Assembly (NCBI GenBank): GCA_044220975.1
Contig: JBGAPZ010000015.1
Span: 19,683 to 83,682 of the forward strand
Source: SZUA-430 sp044220975
GTDB taxonomy: Bacteria > Pseudomonadota > Alphaproteobacteria > Micropepsales > Micropepsaceae
Direction: 5' to 3'
DNA: 64,000 nt
Shown here: positions 50,831 to 59,753 of the stretch, piece by piece
How the letters are laid out: each line of letters begins with the position of its first letter
Position numbering within the stretch: the first letter of the stretch is position 1
Program-made: the position numbers and the translations under genes
Notes under the pieces: generated by a model
Told to the model about the DNA's origin: nothing
What the model saw: only the letters and a program-made list of their open reading frames with translations
Databases searched by the model: none

Positions 50831-52435
50831 ATGACCACCACCCCCGCCTCCATCGACACCGTCATCGTCGGCGCCGGCTTTGCCGGCCTCTACATGCTTC
50901 ACCGCATGCGAAACCAGAACCTCGGCGCAATCGTCTTCGAGGCGGGTGAAGGCATCGGCGGCACCTGGTACTGGAACCGCTACCCCGGCGCGCGCGTCGA
51001 CATCGAGAGCCAAGAGTACTGCTACTCGTTCTCCTCAAGCCTCGACGAAGAATGGCGATGGAGCGAACGCTACGCGCCGCAGCCTGAAATTCTGCGCTAT
51101 CTCGAACATGTCGCGAAGAAGTTCGACCTGAAGCGCGACATACGTTTCAACACACGCGTAACCGCCGCGCACTGGAACGACCAAACCAAGCGCTGGCTCG
51201 TCACCACCGACAAGGGCGACAAGGTCTCGGCCCGCGCGCTCATCATGGCGACGGGTTGTCTCTCGATCCCGAAGGACCCAGACTTTCCAGGCGTCGCCGA
51301 TTTCGCCGGAAAGTCCTATTCCACCAGCCGCTGGCCCCATGAGCCCGTGGACTTCACCGGCCAGAACGTCGCCGTCATCGGCACCGGCTCGTCCGCCGTG
51401 CAGTCGATCCCCGAGATCGCAAAGCAAGCAAAGCACCTCACTGTCTTCCAGCGCACGCCGAACTACACCGTCCCCTCGCATAACAATGCCGCCGATCCTG
51501 CGATCGAGGAATTGTGGAAGCTGAACCGCGCTCGCTTCCGCAGCCAAGCGCTCGCGAACAACGCCGGCATCCGCCAGGTCGACCCGCAAGACCGCATGCT
51601 CTCGATGACGCCTGCACAAGAGGTCGAAGCGATCCTCGAAGACCGCTGGCAGCGCGGCGGATTCGCCATCCTGGGCGGCTTCGCCGATACGGGCATCGAC
51701 GAAAATTCGAACAAGGTCGCGGCCGACTTCTTCGCTCGCAAGATCAAGAGCATCGTCAAAGACCCGAAGACGGCGGAACTTCTCACACCCAAGACATACC
51801 CCTGGGGCACGAAGCGCCTGTGCGTCGATGCCGGCTATTGGGAAACCTACAACCGCCCGAACGTGACGCTTGTCGACATCTCGAAAGCCCCGATCGAGCG
51901 CATCACAAAGACGGGATTGCGCGCGGCGGGCACCGACTACGCGTTCGACACGATCGTATATGCGATCGGTTTCGACGCGATGACCGGCGCGCTGACCAAG
52001 ATCGACATCGAAGGCAAGAACGGCCTGAAGCTGAAAGAAAAGTGGGCGCATGGCCCCAAGACGTATCTCGGCCTCGCCATCGCGGGCTTTCCGAACCTCT
52101 TCACGATCACCGGCCCACAGAGTCCGTCGGTGCTCACAAATATGCCGCCGTCGATCGAACACCATGTCGACTGGATCGCCCGCGCACTCTCCGACCTCGA
52201 CGCGCGAAAAAAACAGACGCTCGAAGCGACCGAAACCGCCGAAGACGCGTGGGGCGCCCACGTCGACGAACTGGGTGGGATGACGCTCATGGCCCGCGCG
52301 AACTCGTGGTACATGGGCGCCAACATCCCCGGCAAACCGCGGGTGTTCTTGCCATATGTCGGCGGCGTCCCCGCCTACCGCCAAAAGTGCGCTGAAGTCG
52401 CAGCAAACGGATATGAAGGTTTTGTGCTGAGCTGA
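50831..52435 (+). CDS. Baeyer-Villiger-type flavoprotein monooxygenase, signature His replaced
   Basis: 534 residues. FAD-binding GAGFAG (14-19), FEAGEGIGGTWYWNRYPGARVD typical of cyclohexanone/phenylacetone monooxygenases, NADPH-binding GTGSSA (184-189) and ATG-type linkers. The family fingerprint FxGxxxHxxxWP is present at 158-169 as FAGKSYSTSRWP, with Ser164 where His is expected. These enzymes insert oxygen next to ketones with NADPH and O2; the substitution may change activity or coupling. Together with the upstream ketosynthase-like gene it suggests a small ketone- or polyketide-modifying unit (inference). Confidence 0.88.
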   Translation: MTTTPASIDTVIVGAGFAGLYMLHRMRNQNLGAIVFEAGEGIGGTWYWNRYPGARVDIESQEYCYSFSSSLDEEWRWSERYAPQPEILRYLEHVAKKFDLKRDIRFNTRVTAAHWNDQTKRWLVTTDKGDKVSARALIMATGCLSIPKDPDFPGVADFAGKSYSTSRWPHEPVDFTGQNVAVIGTGSSAVQSIPEIAKQAKHLTVFQRTPNYTVPSHNNAADPAIEELWKLNRARFRSQALANNAGIRQVDPQDRMLSMTPAQEVEAILEDRWQRGGFAILGGFADTGIDENSNKVAADFFARKIKSIVKDPKTAELLTPKTYPWGTKRLCVDAGYWETYNRPNVTLVDISKAPIERITKTGLRAAGTDYAFDTIVYAIGFDAMTGALTKIDIEGKNGLKLKEKWAHGPKTYLGLAIAGFPNLFTITGPQSPSVLTNMPPSIEHHVDWIARALSDLDARKKQTLEATETAEDAWGAHVDELGGMTLMARANSWYMGANIPGKPRVFLPYVGGVPAYRQKCAEVAANGYEGFVLS

Positions 52436-52462
52436 CGCAGCCGCAACATGTCCCTACGCTTG

Positions 52463-52494
52463 TTGACACACGGCCAAGCCGCTAGTCTTAGCGG
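52463..52494 (+). promoter_or_regulatory. Putative promoter of the Pro/Ala-repeat protein with overlapping inverted repeat
   Basis: Perfect TTGACA (52463-52468), 17-base spacer, weak -10 TCTTAG (52486-52491). An exact inverted repeat CCGCTA-N4-TAGCGG (52479-52494) overlaps the -10, suggesting an operator. Confidence 0.5.
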
Positions 52495-52542
52495 ATCGCG
52501 CGAACCTCGCGCGGTGAGGGGAAGCAAAACTGGAGGGAACGA

Positions 52543-52833
52543 ATGAATAGAGTTGTAGTTCTACTGATCGTGCTCGCGCTCGCTGGCGGCGGGGCCTATT
52601 GGTACATGAACAAGAACAAGATGGCGGCAACCGATGCGCCTGCGATGACCGATCCGGCCGCGATGCCGGCTGATCCGGCAGCAGCGCCGGTTGACCCGGC
52701 GGCAGCACCGGCCGATCCGGCGGCAGCACCGGCTGATCCGGCCGCAGCACCGACCGACCCGGCCGCCGCGCCGGCCGACCCGGCAGCCCCGGTCCCGCCG
52801 GCACCGCCGCCGAGCGATCCGACACAGCAGTAG
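52543..52833 (+). CDS. Membrane-anchored Asp-Pro-Ala-Ala-Ala-Pro repeat protein
   Basis: 96 residues. N-terminal membrane helix (about 4-21, VVVLLIVLALAGGGAYWY), a short basic stop-transfer (MNKNK), then a periplasmic or cytoplasmic tail of six to seven repeats of the 7-residue unit DPAAAPA, ending in a Pro-rich stretch. A strong GGAGGG ribosome site precedes the ATG. Such Pro/Ala tails act as rigid spacers in wall-spanning proteins; no partner is evident. The repeat at DNA level is listed separately. Confidence 0.72.
   Translation: MNRVVVLLIVLALAGGGAYWYMNKNKMAATDAPAMTDPAAMPADPAAAPVDPAAAPADPAAAPADPAAAPTDPAAAPADPAAPVPPAPPPSDPTQQ
52651..52797. repeat. 21-bp tandem repeat, about seven units, coding
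   Basis: Units begin at 52651, 52672, 52693, 52714, 52735, 52756 and 52777, each close to GATCCGGCGGCAGCACCGGC plus one base and encoding DPAAAPA. Units differ mostly at third codon positions, so selection acts on the protein. It is in frame with the membrane-anchored protein and is a candidate for length variation between strains. Confidence 0.9.
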
Positions 52834-52859
52834 TCGAGCGTTCGACTCTGAGAATGTTC

Positions 52860-52888
52860 ATGCGGCCGGCCCCAAAAGCCGGCCGCAT
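52860..52888 (+). terminator. Hairpin after the repeat-protein gene
   Basis: Perfect 11-bp stem ATGCGGCCGGC (52860-52870) with GCCGGCCGCAT (52878-52888), 7-base loop, followed by GGCTTTC. It lies 27 bases after the stop codon and ahead of the cyclase gene. Confidence 0.65.
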
Positions 52889-52945
52889 GGCTTTCAAGGG
52901 CGCGGCTGCGTAGCATGCACGCGAACGGACTGCTTCAAACCGCTG

Positions 52946-55249
52946 ATGACTGACCAAGCACCGCAACGAAAACTGGCCACGATCGTCGCCCTCGACGTCG
53001 CCGGCTATTCCGCGCGCACCGAAGCCGACGAGGCGAAGACGACCGCAGAGGTCGCAGCGCTGCGAACCGTGATCGAAGCGATTGCCGCGCGCCATGGCGG
53101 GCGCGTCTTCAACACAGCCGGCGACGGCTTCATGTTGGAGTTCGCCTCAAGCCTCGCGGCGGTTGAAGCAGCCATTGAACTGGCCGAGACCTGCGAGCCG
53201 AAGGTGCGCGTCGGCGTGCATCTCGGCGATGTGGTCGTTCAGCCGAACGGCGATCTACTCGGCCACGGCGTCAATGTCGCAGCGCGCCTGATGGCCAAGA
53301 GCGATCCGGGCGGCGCGCTCGTATCGGCCGCCGTGCAGCAAACGATCCGCGGACCGATCCTTGACCGTCTCGTCTCGCGCGGCCACTTCCAACTCGATAA
53401 GATGACGGTGACGATCGAAGCCTTTGCCATCGGTGAAGCGGCCCTCACCCCAACCGAAACTATGCTGGGGCGAGTTGGTTTGCCAAACCTGCAGGCGCGA
53501 ACTTGGAAGCTGATCGCAGCCTTAGGTATTGCGGCTGTCGTCGTGATCGCCGCGGTCGTCATGCTCACGTCCAGGGTCGGCGAAGTCGTGGCCACCGACA
53601 AATCCATCGCCATCCTGCCGTTCGAAAACCGCTCGCAAAGTCAGGCCGATTCCGAGTACGGCGATTGGCTGTCGGAATTGATCAGTGGCCTTCTAGGCAA
53701 GGCCAGCGGACTCAAAGTCATCTCCCAAACCTCGGCCTCGGTCTTCAAAGGCAAACGCGTGGCGATGCCCGACATCGGCAAGCAACTCGGCGTAGCGTTG
53801 GTGCTTGAAGGCAGCTTGCGCAGCGAGGGCGAGGACATCCAAATCAGTGCGCAGCTTTACAACGCCGCGACCGAGACTCAGTTGTGGAGCGAAAGATACG
53901 ATCGCAAAACCGACAACGCGCTCGGTGTGCAAAGCGAAGTCGCCGCCAAAGTGGCTGCGGGGATTGCTGAGGCGCTAAAAGTGACGATCGCCCAAGCCGA
54001 GCGCCAGGCGCTTACGCCCACGACAAAGCCCGAAGCTTTCGAGGCTTACCGCGACGCATTGAAACTTTACCGCACCTCGGCCGAAGCGAACGTTCGACAA
54101 GCGCAACAGTTGTTGCGCAAAGCGGTTGAGCTGGACGCGAACTTCGCCGCCGCATGGGCCTTGCTCTCGCGCGTCCACTCGTTTCTCTACTTCAACCGCA
54201 CCGACGCGACCGAAGGCCGCCGCTCCGCAGCCGAAGAGGCCCTCGCGCAAGCGCTTCGACTCAAGCCCGATCTCGCCGAAGTCATGCTCGCAAATGCTTA
54301 TTTCGAGTACTGGGTGAAGCGCGACTTCGAAGGCGCACGCCAACGGTTTGAAGAGCTGAGCGCAAAGTGGCCCAGTAACGCCGACGTCCTGACCGCACTC
54401 GCCAGCATCACGCGTCGCCAGGGAAAATGGGACGATAGTAAAACCTATTTCGAACGCGCCGTAGAGATCGACCCGCTGCACGCAGGCCGACGCCTGAAAG
54501 CGGCCGAAGTTTCGTTCGCAACGCGCGACTTCAAAGGTGCGCTGAACCAACTCGATGCAGCGCTGCACTATTGGACGAAGGCCCCCGACAGTCTTCCCTT
54601 CATCGCGGTCAAGGCATTGGTCTATCAGGCGCAGGACCGCTTGGATGAAGCGGCCACGCTGCTCAAGGGCCTTCACCCTGAGCCCGACGGCGATCTCGTC
54701 TCACCGATCGTGTTTCAAGCCATGTTTCGCCGCAGCCCCAACGATGCAATCCATCTCTTAGAGGATCTGCTAAAGCGCGACGAAGCCGAAGGCTCTGTCG
54801 GCCGCACGTCGATAGATTTGAATCTCTACTTGGGCCAACTGCGCCGCCTCGCCGGCGACGCGAAAGGCGCCAAGCTCAACGACCGCGAAGCGCTTGACGA
54901 ACTCAATGTTGAACTCGCAAAACAACCGGACAGCGCCGACATCCACTCCTACTTGGCGCTTGCCTACAGCGGCCTCGGCGACCGGGCGCAGGCGACGAAA
55001 CACGCAGCGCTAGCCGTCAAAGCGGTGCCCATCGAAAAAGATGCGCTCAGCGGCGCTTACTACCTAGATATTCAAGCCCGCGTCTGGGCAAGGCTGGGCG
55101 ATCGCAATGCCGCAATCCCCGCGATCGAAGCGCTCATGAAACTCCCCGCTCCAAATCCGCTCACGCCCGCACTGCTGCGCCTCGACCCCGAGTTCGACAA
55201 GCTGCGAACAGACGCAAGGTTCAACGCGCTCGCGAACCAAACTCCATAG
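52946..55249 (+). CDS. Class III adenylate/guanylate cyclase with TM helix and TPR-containing C-terminal region
   Basis: 767 residues. N-terminal class III cyclase domain (about 8-165) with both metal Asp (D17 in ALDVAGYS, D60 in TAGDGFMLEF) and the transition-state pair N110/R114 (GHGVNVAARLM), so it should be active. One membrane helix follows (188-208). Then comes a TolB-N-like domain (about 218-330: KSIAILPFENRSQ...ALVLEGSLRSEGEDIQISAQLYNAATETQLWSERYD) and TPR-like helices to the end. The topology puts cyclase inside and the TPR part outside the cytoplasm. This architecture is common in rhizobia-like alphaproteobacteria. The start at 52946 lies before the conserved domain; the frame to 52691 is a shadow of the repeat gene. 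Confidence 0.9.
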   Translation: MTDQAPQRKLATIVALDVAGYSARTEADEAKTTAEVAALRTVIEAIAARHGGRVFNTAGDGFMLEFASSLAAVEAAIELAETCEPKVRVGVHLGDVVVQPNGDLLGHGVNVAARLMAKSDPGGALVSAAVQQTIRGPILDRLVSRGHFQLDKMTVTIEAFAIGEAALTPTETMLGRVGLPNLQARTWKLIAALGIAAVVVIAAVVMLTSRVGEVVATDKSIAILPFENRSQSQADSEYGDWLSELISGLLGKASGLKVISQTSASVFKGKRVAMPDIGKQLGVALVLEGSLRSEGEDIQISAQLYNAATETQLWSERYDRKTDNALGVQSEVAAKVAAGIAEALKVTIAQAERQALTPTTKPEAFEAYRDALKLYRTSAEANVRQAQQLLRKAVELDANFAAAWALLSRVHSFLYFNRTDATEGRRSAAEEALAQALRLKPDLAEVMLANAYFEYWVKRDFEGARQRFEELSAKWPSNADVLTALASITRRQGKWDDSKTYFERAVEIDPLHAGRRLKAAEVSFATRDFKGALNQLDAALHYWTKAPDSLPFIAVKALVYQAQDRLDEAATLLKGLHPEPDGDLVSPIVFQAMFRRSPNDAIHLLEDLLKRDEAEGSVGRTSIDLNLYLGQLRRLAGDAKGAKLNDREALDELNVELAKQPDSADIHSYLALAYSGLGDRAQATKHAALAVKAVPIEKDALSGAYYLDIQARVWARLGDRNAAIPAIEALMKLPAPNPLTPALLRLDPEFDKLRTDARFNALANQTP

Positions 55250-55256
55250 GCGCGTT

Positions 55257-56804
55257 CTACAGCTTGCTCGTCGGACCTCTCGCCTTCGGCCGACGCCGCC
55301 GGCGACGTTTGCGCGACGGGGGCTTCACTGCCGCCTCATTACGAGCCACGACCAGCACCCCGCCTCCGCGGCAGCGATCGCACGTCCCGCAGCGCGGCGG
55401 CAGGTCTTCGCCGAAATAGCGGCGAATGAAAACGCTGCGGCACTCCTGCGTGTTGGCGTAAGCGGCCACCGTCTTGAGCTTGCGCTCGCCCTCGAAGGCG
55501 AATGTTTTCACCTTCGCCACGAGATCGCGCGCACCGGCTCGGAAGGCGGCGAGCGGCACGGCGAGCTTGATCGCACCATTTTTGTTCGGCGCAATCAGCC
55601 CCGCGTCCTCAAGATCGACGAGCAGCGCTTCGGCAATGCGCTGAGGCACGCCTGCCGACACCGCGAGCGTCGCAGCCGTTGGCTGGCGCTTTTCCTCCAC
55701 CCACGCGGCGAGCGCTTTCTCAAGACTCAAGAGATGCCGCACGCTGGGCCGGCTCATCGTCTGAAGATGTTCTTGAATCTCGAGATCGGCCGGGTCGAAT
55801 AGCAGCACGCAATCGGCAGGCGCGCCGTCGCGACCCGCGCGCCCCGACTCCTGTACGTAACTCTCGAGCGAACCCGGCGCGTGATAATGCACAATCGTGC
55901 GGATGTTCGGCTTGTCGATGCCCATGCCGAACGCGCTCGTGGCGACCATGAGCATGCGCCCCTTGGGCTCCATGAATCGCCGCTGCGCCGTGGCGCGTTC
56001 AGAGGTCGACATTTTTCCGTGATAACGCACGGCAAGGATGCCGACGCGCTTCAACACGTTGGTAAGTTGATCGACCATCACTGTCGTTGCGCAATAGATG
56101 ATGCCGGGGCGCTGCAAACCACGGATGAGGTGACCAAGGGCGGCATTCTTCTGCGGCCCGGGCACGACCTCGACCGAAAGCCGCAAATTCTTGCGATGCG
56201 CTGGCGCCGTAAGAACCAAAGGCGCGCGGAGCGCCAAACGTACCGCGATATCGTCGCGCACACGCGGCGTCGCCGTCGCCGTAAGCGCCAGCGCCGGTGG
56301 ATTGCCAAGTCGCGCACGCGCCTCGCCAAGGCGCAAATAGGAGGGCCGGAAGTCGTGACCCCATTCCGAAACGCAATGCGCCTCGTCCACGCAAAGCAAC
56401 GCCGGGCGTACGCGTTCGATCAATGGCGCAGTGGTCTTGGATTCGATCGTCTCCGGCGTCGTAAGAACGACAAGCCGCCCGCCGCGCTCAAGCCGAGCGA
56501 TGGCCGCCCGCCGTTCCGCAGCGCTCAACCCGCTATGAAAGCAAACAACCGGAACACCGCGTGCCTTCAGAGCACGCTCCTGATCGGCCATCAACGCGAT
56601 CAGCGGCGACACGACGACCGTCGGCCGCTTCAAGATCATCGCAGGCACTTGATAGATCAGCGACTTCCCAAACCCCGTGGGCAGCGCGACCAGCGCGTCG
56701 CGCTGGGCCAGCACGGCCAGCATCGCCGCCTCCTGCTCGCGCGCGAGCCGCTTGATCCCAAACACCCGCCGCGCCACCCGCCGGCATTCATCGAGCTGGG
56801 TCAT
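55257..56804 (-). CDS. RecQ-family ATP-dependent DNA helicase (short form)
   Basis: 515 residues. Walker A LPTGFGKSLIYQVP, Walker B VDEAHCVSEWGHDFRPSY, motif V/VI SAFGMGIDKPNIR and QESGRAGRDG, and a RecQ zinc-binding region with C-terminal CGTCDRC. It lacks the HRDC domain of the standard 600-residue RecQ and ends instead in a very basic tail (RKRRRRRRPKARGP). The 3'-5' helicase probably assists recombination or restart; as a short RecQ it may be a second copy beside a full-length enzyme elsewhere. Convergent with the cyclase gene, with a 7-base gap. Confidence 0.92.
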   Translation of the reverse strand: MTQLDECRRVARRVFGIKRLAREQEAAMLAVLAQRDALVALPTGFGKSLIYQVPAMILKRPTVVVSPLIALMADQERALKARGVPVVCFHSGLSAAERRAAIARLERGGRLVVLTTPETIESKTTAPLIERVRPALLCVDEAHCVSEWGHDFRPSYLRLGEARARLGNPPALALTATATPRVRDDIAVRLALRAPLVLTAPAHRKNLRLSVEVVPGPQKNAALGHLIRGLQRPGIIYCATTVMVDQLTNVLKRVGILAVRYHGKMSTSERATAQRRFMEPKGRMLMVATSAFGMGIDKPNIRTIVHYHAPGSLESYVQESGRAGRDGAPADCVLLFDPADLEIQEHLQTMSRPSVRHLLSLEKALAAWVEEKRQPTAATLAVSAGVPQRIAEALLVDLEDAGLIAPNKNGAIKLAVPLAAFRAGARDLVAKVKTFAFEGERKLKTVAAYANTQECRSVFIRRYFGEDLPPRCGTCDRCRGGGVLVVARNEAAVKPPSRKRRRRRRPKARGPTSKL

Positions 56805-56822
56805 GGAGATTGTGGCCCCTTG

Positions 56823-57224
56823 CTACACAACACCAAATCTCAACTGGCTTTCGTATTCTGCGCCGTCAAATCGCCCCAGCGACTCTGCGACGAGCCCGCC
56901 ATCGAAACGCCAATCTTCGCATCCGCTTATACGGACGAACTTGCCGGTGCCGCCGGGACCAGCGTTCGTGCCGGTGAGTGTCCAATGAAACTGCGTGCGA
57001 CCACCCTCGTGCGTCAGCCGATCGAACGAGACGAGCATGTTGGGGAAGGCCGTCATAAAGCCCTGCGCGACGGCGGCGATCGCCACGCGCCCAGTTGCGG
57101 GCGCGCCGTCGTTGACCTTGAGCGACCCGTTCGGCGAAAAGAACGCTGCGACGCGGTCCGCATCGTCGCTGCACCACGCCTTCGCGTAATTTTGTGCGAA
57201 CGTTGTGATGTCTGCAGGACCCAT
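56823..57224 (-). CDS. NTF2-like (SgcJ/DUF4440-type) protein
   Basis: 133 residues: FAQNYAKAWCSDDADRVAAFFSPNGSLKVNDGAPATGR is the N-terminal helix and strand pattern, and WTLTGTNAGPGGTGKFVRISGCEDWRFDGGLVAESLGRFD the later strands. No catalytic residues can be assigned. The ATG at 57224 follows GGAGACGAGCG; the longer frame to 57260 is possible. It lies just upstream of recQ in the same direction, 18 bases apart. Confidence 0.8.
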   Translation of the reverse strand: MGPADITTFAQNYAKAWCSDDADRVAAFFSPNGSLKVNDGAPATGRVAIAAVAQGFMTAFPNMLVSFDRLTHEGGRTQFHWTLTGTNAGPGGTGKFVRISGCEDWRFDGGLVAESLGRFDGAEYESQLRFGVV

Positions 57225-57339
57225 CGCTCGTCTCCAAGGTTTTTCAAAGGGTTGGTGCATGCACGATAGAATTCAAGCTACCATAATGTTCGTCTGGTGA
57301 TTGCAGTCTAGTGTTTATCCGGCGACGGAGCTTGAACCC

Positions 57340-58338
57340 ATGAATACACCGCGTGACCTTCCCGTAATCGACATCGCGCCGCTGCTTACGAGCGGCGCGG
57401 GCGATCGCGCACGCGTTGCCGGTTTGATCGAAACGGCCTGCCGCGACACCGGGTTCTTCTACATCGCCGGGCATGGCGTTGCGCCGGACACGATCACGAG
57501 GCTCGACACCGCGGCGCGCGCGTTCTTCACGCTGCCCGATGACGAGAAGATGAAGATCGCAATGACACGCGGCGGGCGCGCCTGGCGCGGCTTCTTTCCG
57601 GTCGGCGGCGAACTCACGTCCGGAAGACCGGATCTGAAGGAAGGCGTCTACTTCGGAACGGAACTTGGACCCGCCGACCCGCGCGTGAAGGCAGGCGTTC
57701 CCATGCATGGCGCAAACTTGTGGCCTGAGGCATTGCCCGCACTCAAACCCGCCGTGCTCGCCTTCATGGACGAGACAACGCGCGCGGCGCATGCGGTGAT
57801 GCGCGGCATCGCACTCAGCCTGTCGTTGGATGCCGACTATTTCGAGCGCACCTACACCGCCGATCCGACTGTGCTGTTCCGCATGTTCCACTATCCGCCT
57901 GCAAAGCACGGCAACGGAGAGGAATGGGGCGTCGGCGAACACACGGATTACGGCCTGCTCACGTTGCTCGACCAAGACGATTGTGGCGGGCTTCAGGTCA
58001 AAGCCCAGGGCGGCTGGATCGAAGCACCGCCGATCGCGGGAACGCTCGTGTGCAACATCGGCGATATGCTCGATCGATTGACCGGCGGCATCTATCGCTC
58101 GACCCCTCACCGCGTGCGCAACGTCTCGGGACGCGAGCGCTTATCGTTTCCGCTGTTCTTCGACCCGGCCTTCGCCGCTGTGATCGAGCCACTGCCCGCA
58201 CACAGCGCCCACGCCCGCGACGACAGCAACGAACGCTGGGACCAAGCCAACGTCCACGCCTTCGAAGGCACCTACGGTGACTATCTGCTTGGCAAGGTCG
58301 GAAAAGTGTTCCCGGATCTCGGGCGCAGCGTGCTTTGA
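57340..58338 (+). CDS. Isopenicillin N synthase-like 2OG-Fe(II) dioxygenase
   Basis: 332 residues. The DIOX_N region (LPVIDIAPLLTSG...RDTGFFYIAGHGV) and the oxygenase core with iron ligands H201, D203 and H257 (EHTDYGLLTLL; STPHRV) and the 2-oxoglutarate-binding R267-x-S (RERLSFPLFF). The group includes ethylene-forming-like and gibberellin-type oxidases; the substrate is unknown. Divergent from the NTF2-like gene. Convergent with the aminotransferase gene, with a 16-base gap. Confidence 0.9.
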   Translation: MNTPRDLPVIDIAPLLTSGAGDRARVAGLIETACRDTGFFYIAGHGVAPDTITRLDTAARAFFTLPDDEKMKIAMTRGGRAWRGFFPVGGELTSGRPDLKEGVYFGTELGPADPRVKAGVPMHGANLWPEALPALKPAVLAFMDETTRAAHAVMRGIALSLSLDADYFERTYTADPTVLFRMFHYPPAKHGNGEEWGVGEHTDYGLLTLLDQDDCGGLQVKAQGGWIEAPPIAGTLVCNIGDMLDRLTGGIYRSTPHRVRNVSGRERLSFPLFFDPAFAAVIEPLPAHSAHARDDSNERWDQANVHAFEGTYGDYLLGKVGKVFPDLGRSVL

Positions 58339-58354
58339 ATCGGCGCGCCTGCGC

Positions 58355-59581
58355 TTAACGCAAACCCGCACAGAACCGCTGAATGCGCTCGCATGCCTTT
58401 TCCAAAATTTCCTCCGACGTCGCGTAGGAAATGCGGAAATGCGGCGAGAGACCGAACGCCGCGCCGTGCACAACGGCAACGCCTTCGGCTTCAAGCAGCT
58501 CGGCGGCAAAGTCTTCGTCGTTCTTGATGGTGCGCCCTGAGGGTGCCGTCTTCCCGATTGCGCCTTCGCACGACGGATAGACGTAAAACGCACCTTCCGG
58601 CGTCGGACATTTGATGCCCTTCGCCTGGTTCAACATCGAGACGACGAGGTCGCGCCGCTTTTGGAACGCGGCCGCCCGCGGCGCAATGAAATCCTGCGGG
58701 CCGATCAGCGCTTCAACCGCTGCCCACTGGCTGACCGAAGTCGCCATCGTCGTCGACTGCGACTGCACCGCAGCCATCGCCTTGATGAGCCCCTCGGGCC
58801 CCGCGCAATAACCGATGCGCCAACCGGTCATCGAATAGGCCTTCGAACAGCCGTTCATGGTCAGCGTACGTGGATAGAGCTTCGGCTCCACCTGCGCGAT
58901 CGTGGCGAACTGAAAACCGTCATAGAGAATGTGCTCGTACATGTCGTCGGTCAGCACCCAGACATGTGGGTTGTCGACGAGCACCGCAGCGAGCGCTTTC
59001 AGATGCGCGGCCGTGTAGGCAGCGCCCGTCGGGTTCGAAGGCGCGTTGAGCATCACCCACTTCGTCTTCGGCGTGATCGCTTTGGCGAGCTGTTCGGGTG
59101 TGATGCGAAACCCGCTCGCGGCCGTCGCCTCGACGATCACCGGCGTCGCGCCACAGAGCTGCACGATGTCGGGATAGCTGACCCAATAGGGCGCAGGGAT
59201 CACCACCTCGTCGCCGGGGTTCAAGGTCGCCACGAACGCGTTGAAGATGATCGCCTTGCCGCCCGGCGCGACGAGCGTTTGGGCGGGCTTATAGTCGAGC
59301 CCGTTCTCGCGGCGGAACTTGTCGCAAATCGCCTTGCGCAGTTCGGGAATGCCCTCAACCGCAGTGTAGCGGGTCTCGTTCCGCTCGATCGCCCGGAAGG
59401 CCGCCTGCTTGATGTTGTCGGGGGTCGGAAAGTCGGGCTCCCCCGCGCCGAGGCCGATCACGTCGCGCCCGGCCGCCACCAGGTCGCGCGCCTTCTGGCT
59501 GACCGCAATCGTGGGCGAGGGCTTGATCCGGCCGAGGGCCTTCGACAGGAACCCGGGGGGCAGCGAGGCAGGGCCGCTCAT
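58355..59581 (-). CDS. aatA: Pyridoxal-phosphate aminotransferase, aspartate aminotransferase Ib type
   Basis: 408 residues, fold type I. Substrate-binding GAGEPDFPTPDNIKQAA and RYTAVEGIPELR near the N-terminus, PSNPTGAAY, and the PLP-lysine motif NGCSKAYSMTGWRIGY; the C-terminal Arg sits in FRISYATS. It matches alphaproteobacterial AspAT Ib, which interconverts aspartate/glutamate and oxo acids and may also use prephenate. It stands alone, upstream of divergent lipoprotein genes. Confidence 0.92.
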   Translation of the reverse strand: MSGPASLPPGFLSKALGRIKPSPTIAVSQKARDLVAAGRDVIGLGAGEPDFPTPDNIKQAAFRAIERNETRYTAVEGIPELRKAICDKFRRENGLDYKPAQTLVAPGGKAIIFNAFVATLNPGDEVVIPAPYWVSYPDIVQLCGATPVIVEATAASGFRITPEQLAKAITPKTKWVMLNAPSNPTGAAYTAAHLKALAAVLVDNPHVWVLTDDMYEHILYDGFQFATIAQVEPKLYPRTLTMNGCSKAYSMTGWRIGYCAGPEGLIKAMAAVQSQSTTMATSVSQWAAVEALIGPQDFIAPRAAAFQKRRDLVVSMLNQAKGIKCPTPEGAFYVYPSCEGAIGKTAPSGRTIKNDEDFAAELLEAEGVAVVHGAAFGLSPHFRISYATSEEILEKACERIQRFCAGLR

Positions 59582-59753
59582 CGTCTAACCTATTGGGCTG
59601 AAATGGGCCCCCCGTTTAGGCGGTTTCGGCCAGGGCCGCAATTTCCGCCTTGCCGCGCCCTAACCCTGACGCTCGAAGCCGGTTGGCAAACGTTAAGGAA
59701 TCCGGCATCCTATGCGCTCAAGTCGAAGCAGTGCGGGCGGTTGGGCTTACCTG

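Noticed and set aside
52651..52797. Possible CRISPR array (regular 21-bp units)
   Set aside because: Units are contiguous without spacers, are in frame, and differ at synonymous positions; this is a coding tandem repeat.
52691..52945. N-terminal extension of the cyclase gene to 852 residues
   Set aside because: The added part is an alternate-frame shadow of the repeat gene and crosses its terminator hairpin; the cyclase domain begins right after the ATG at 52946.
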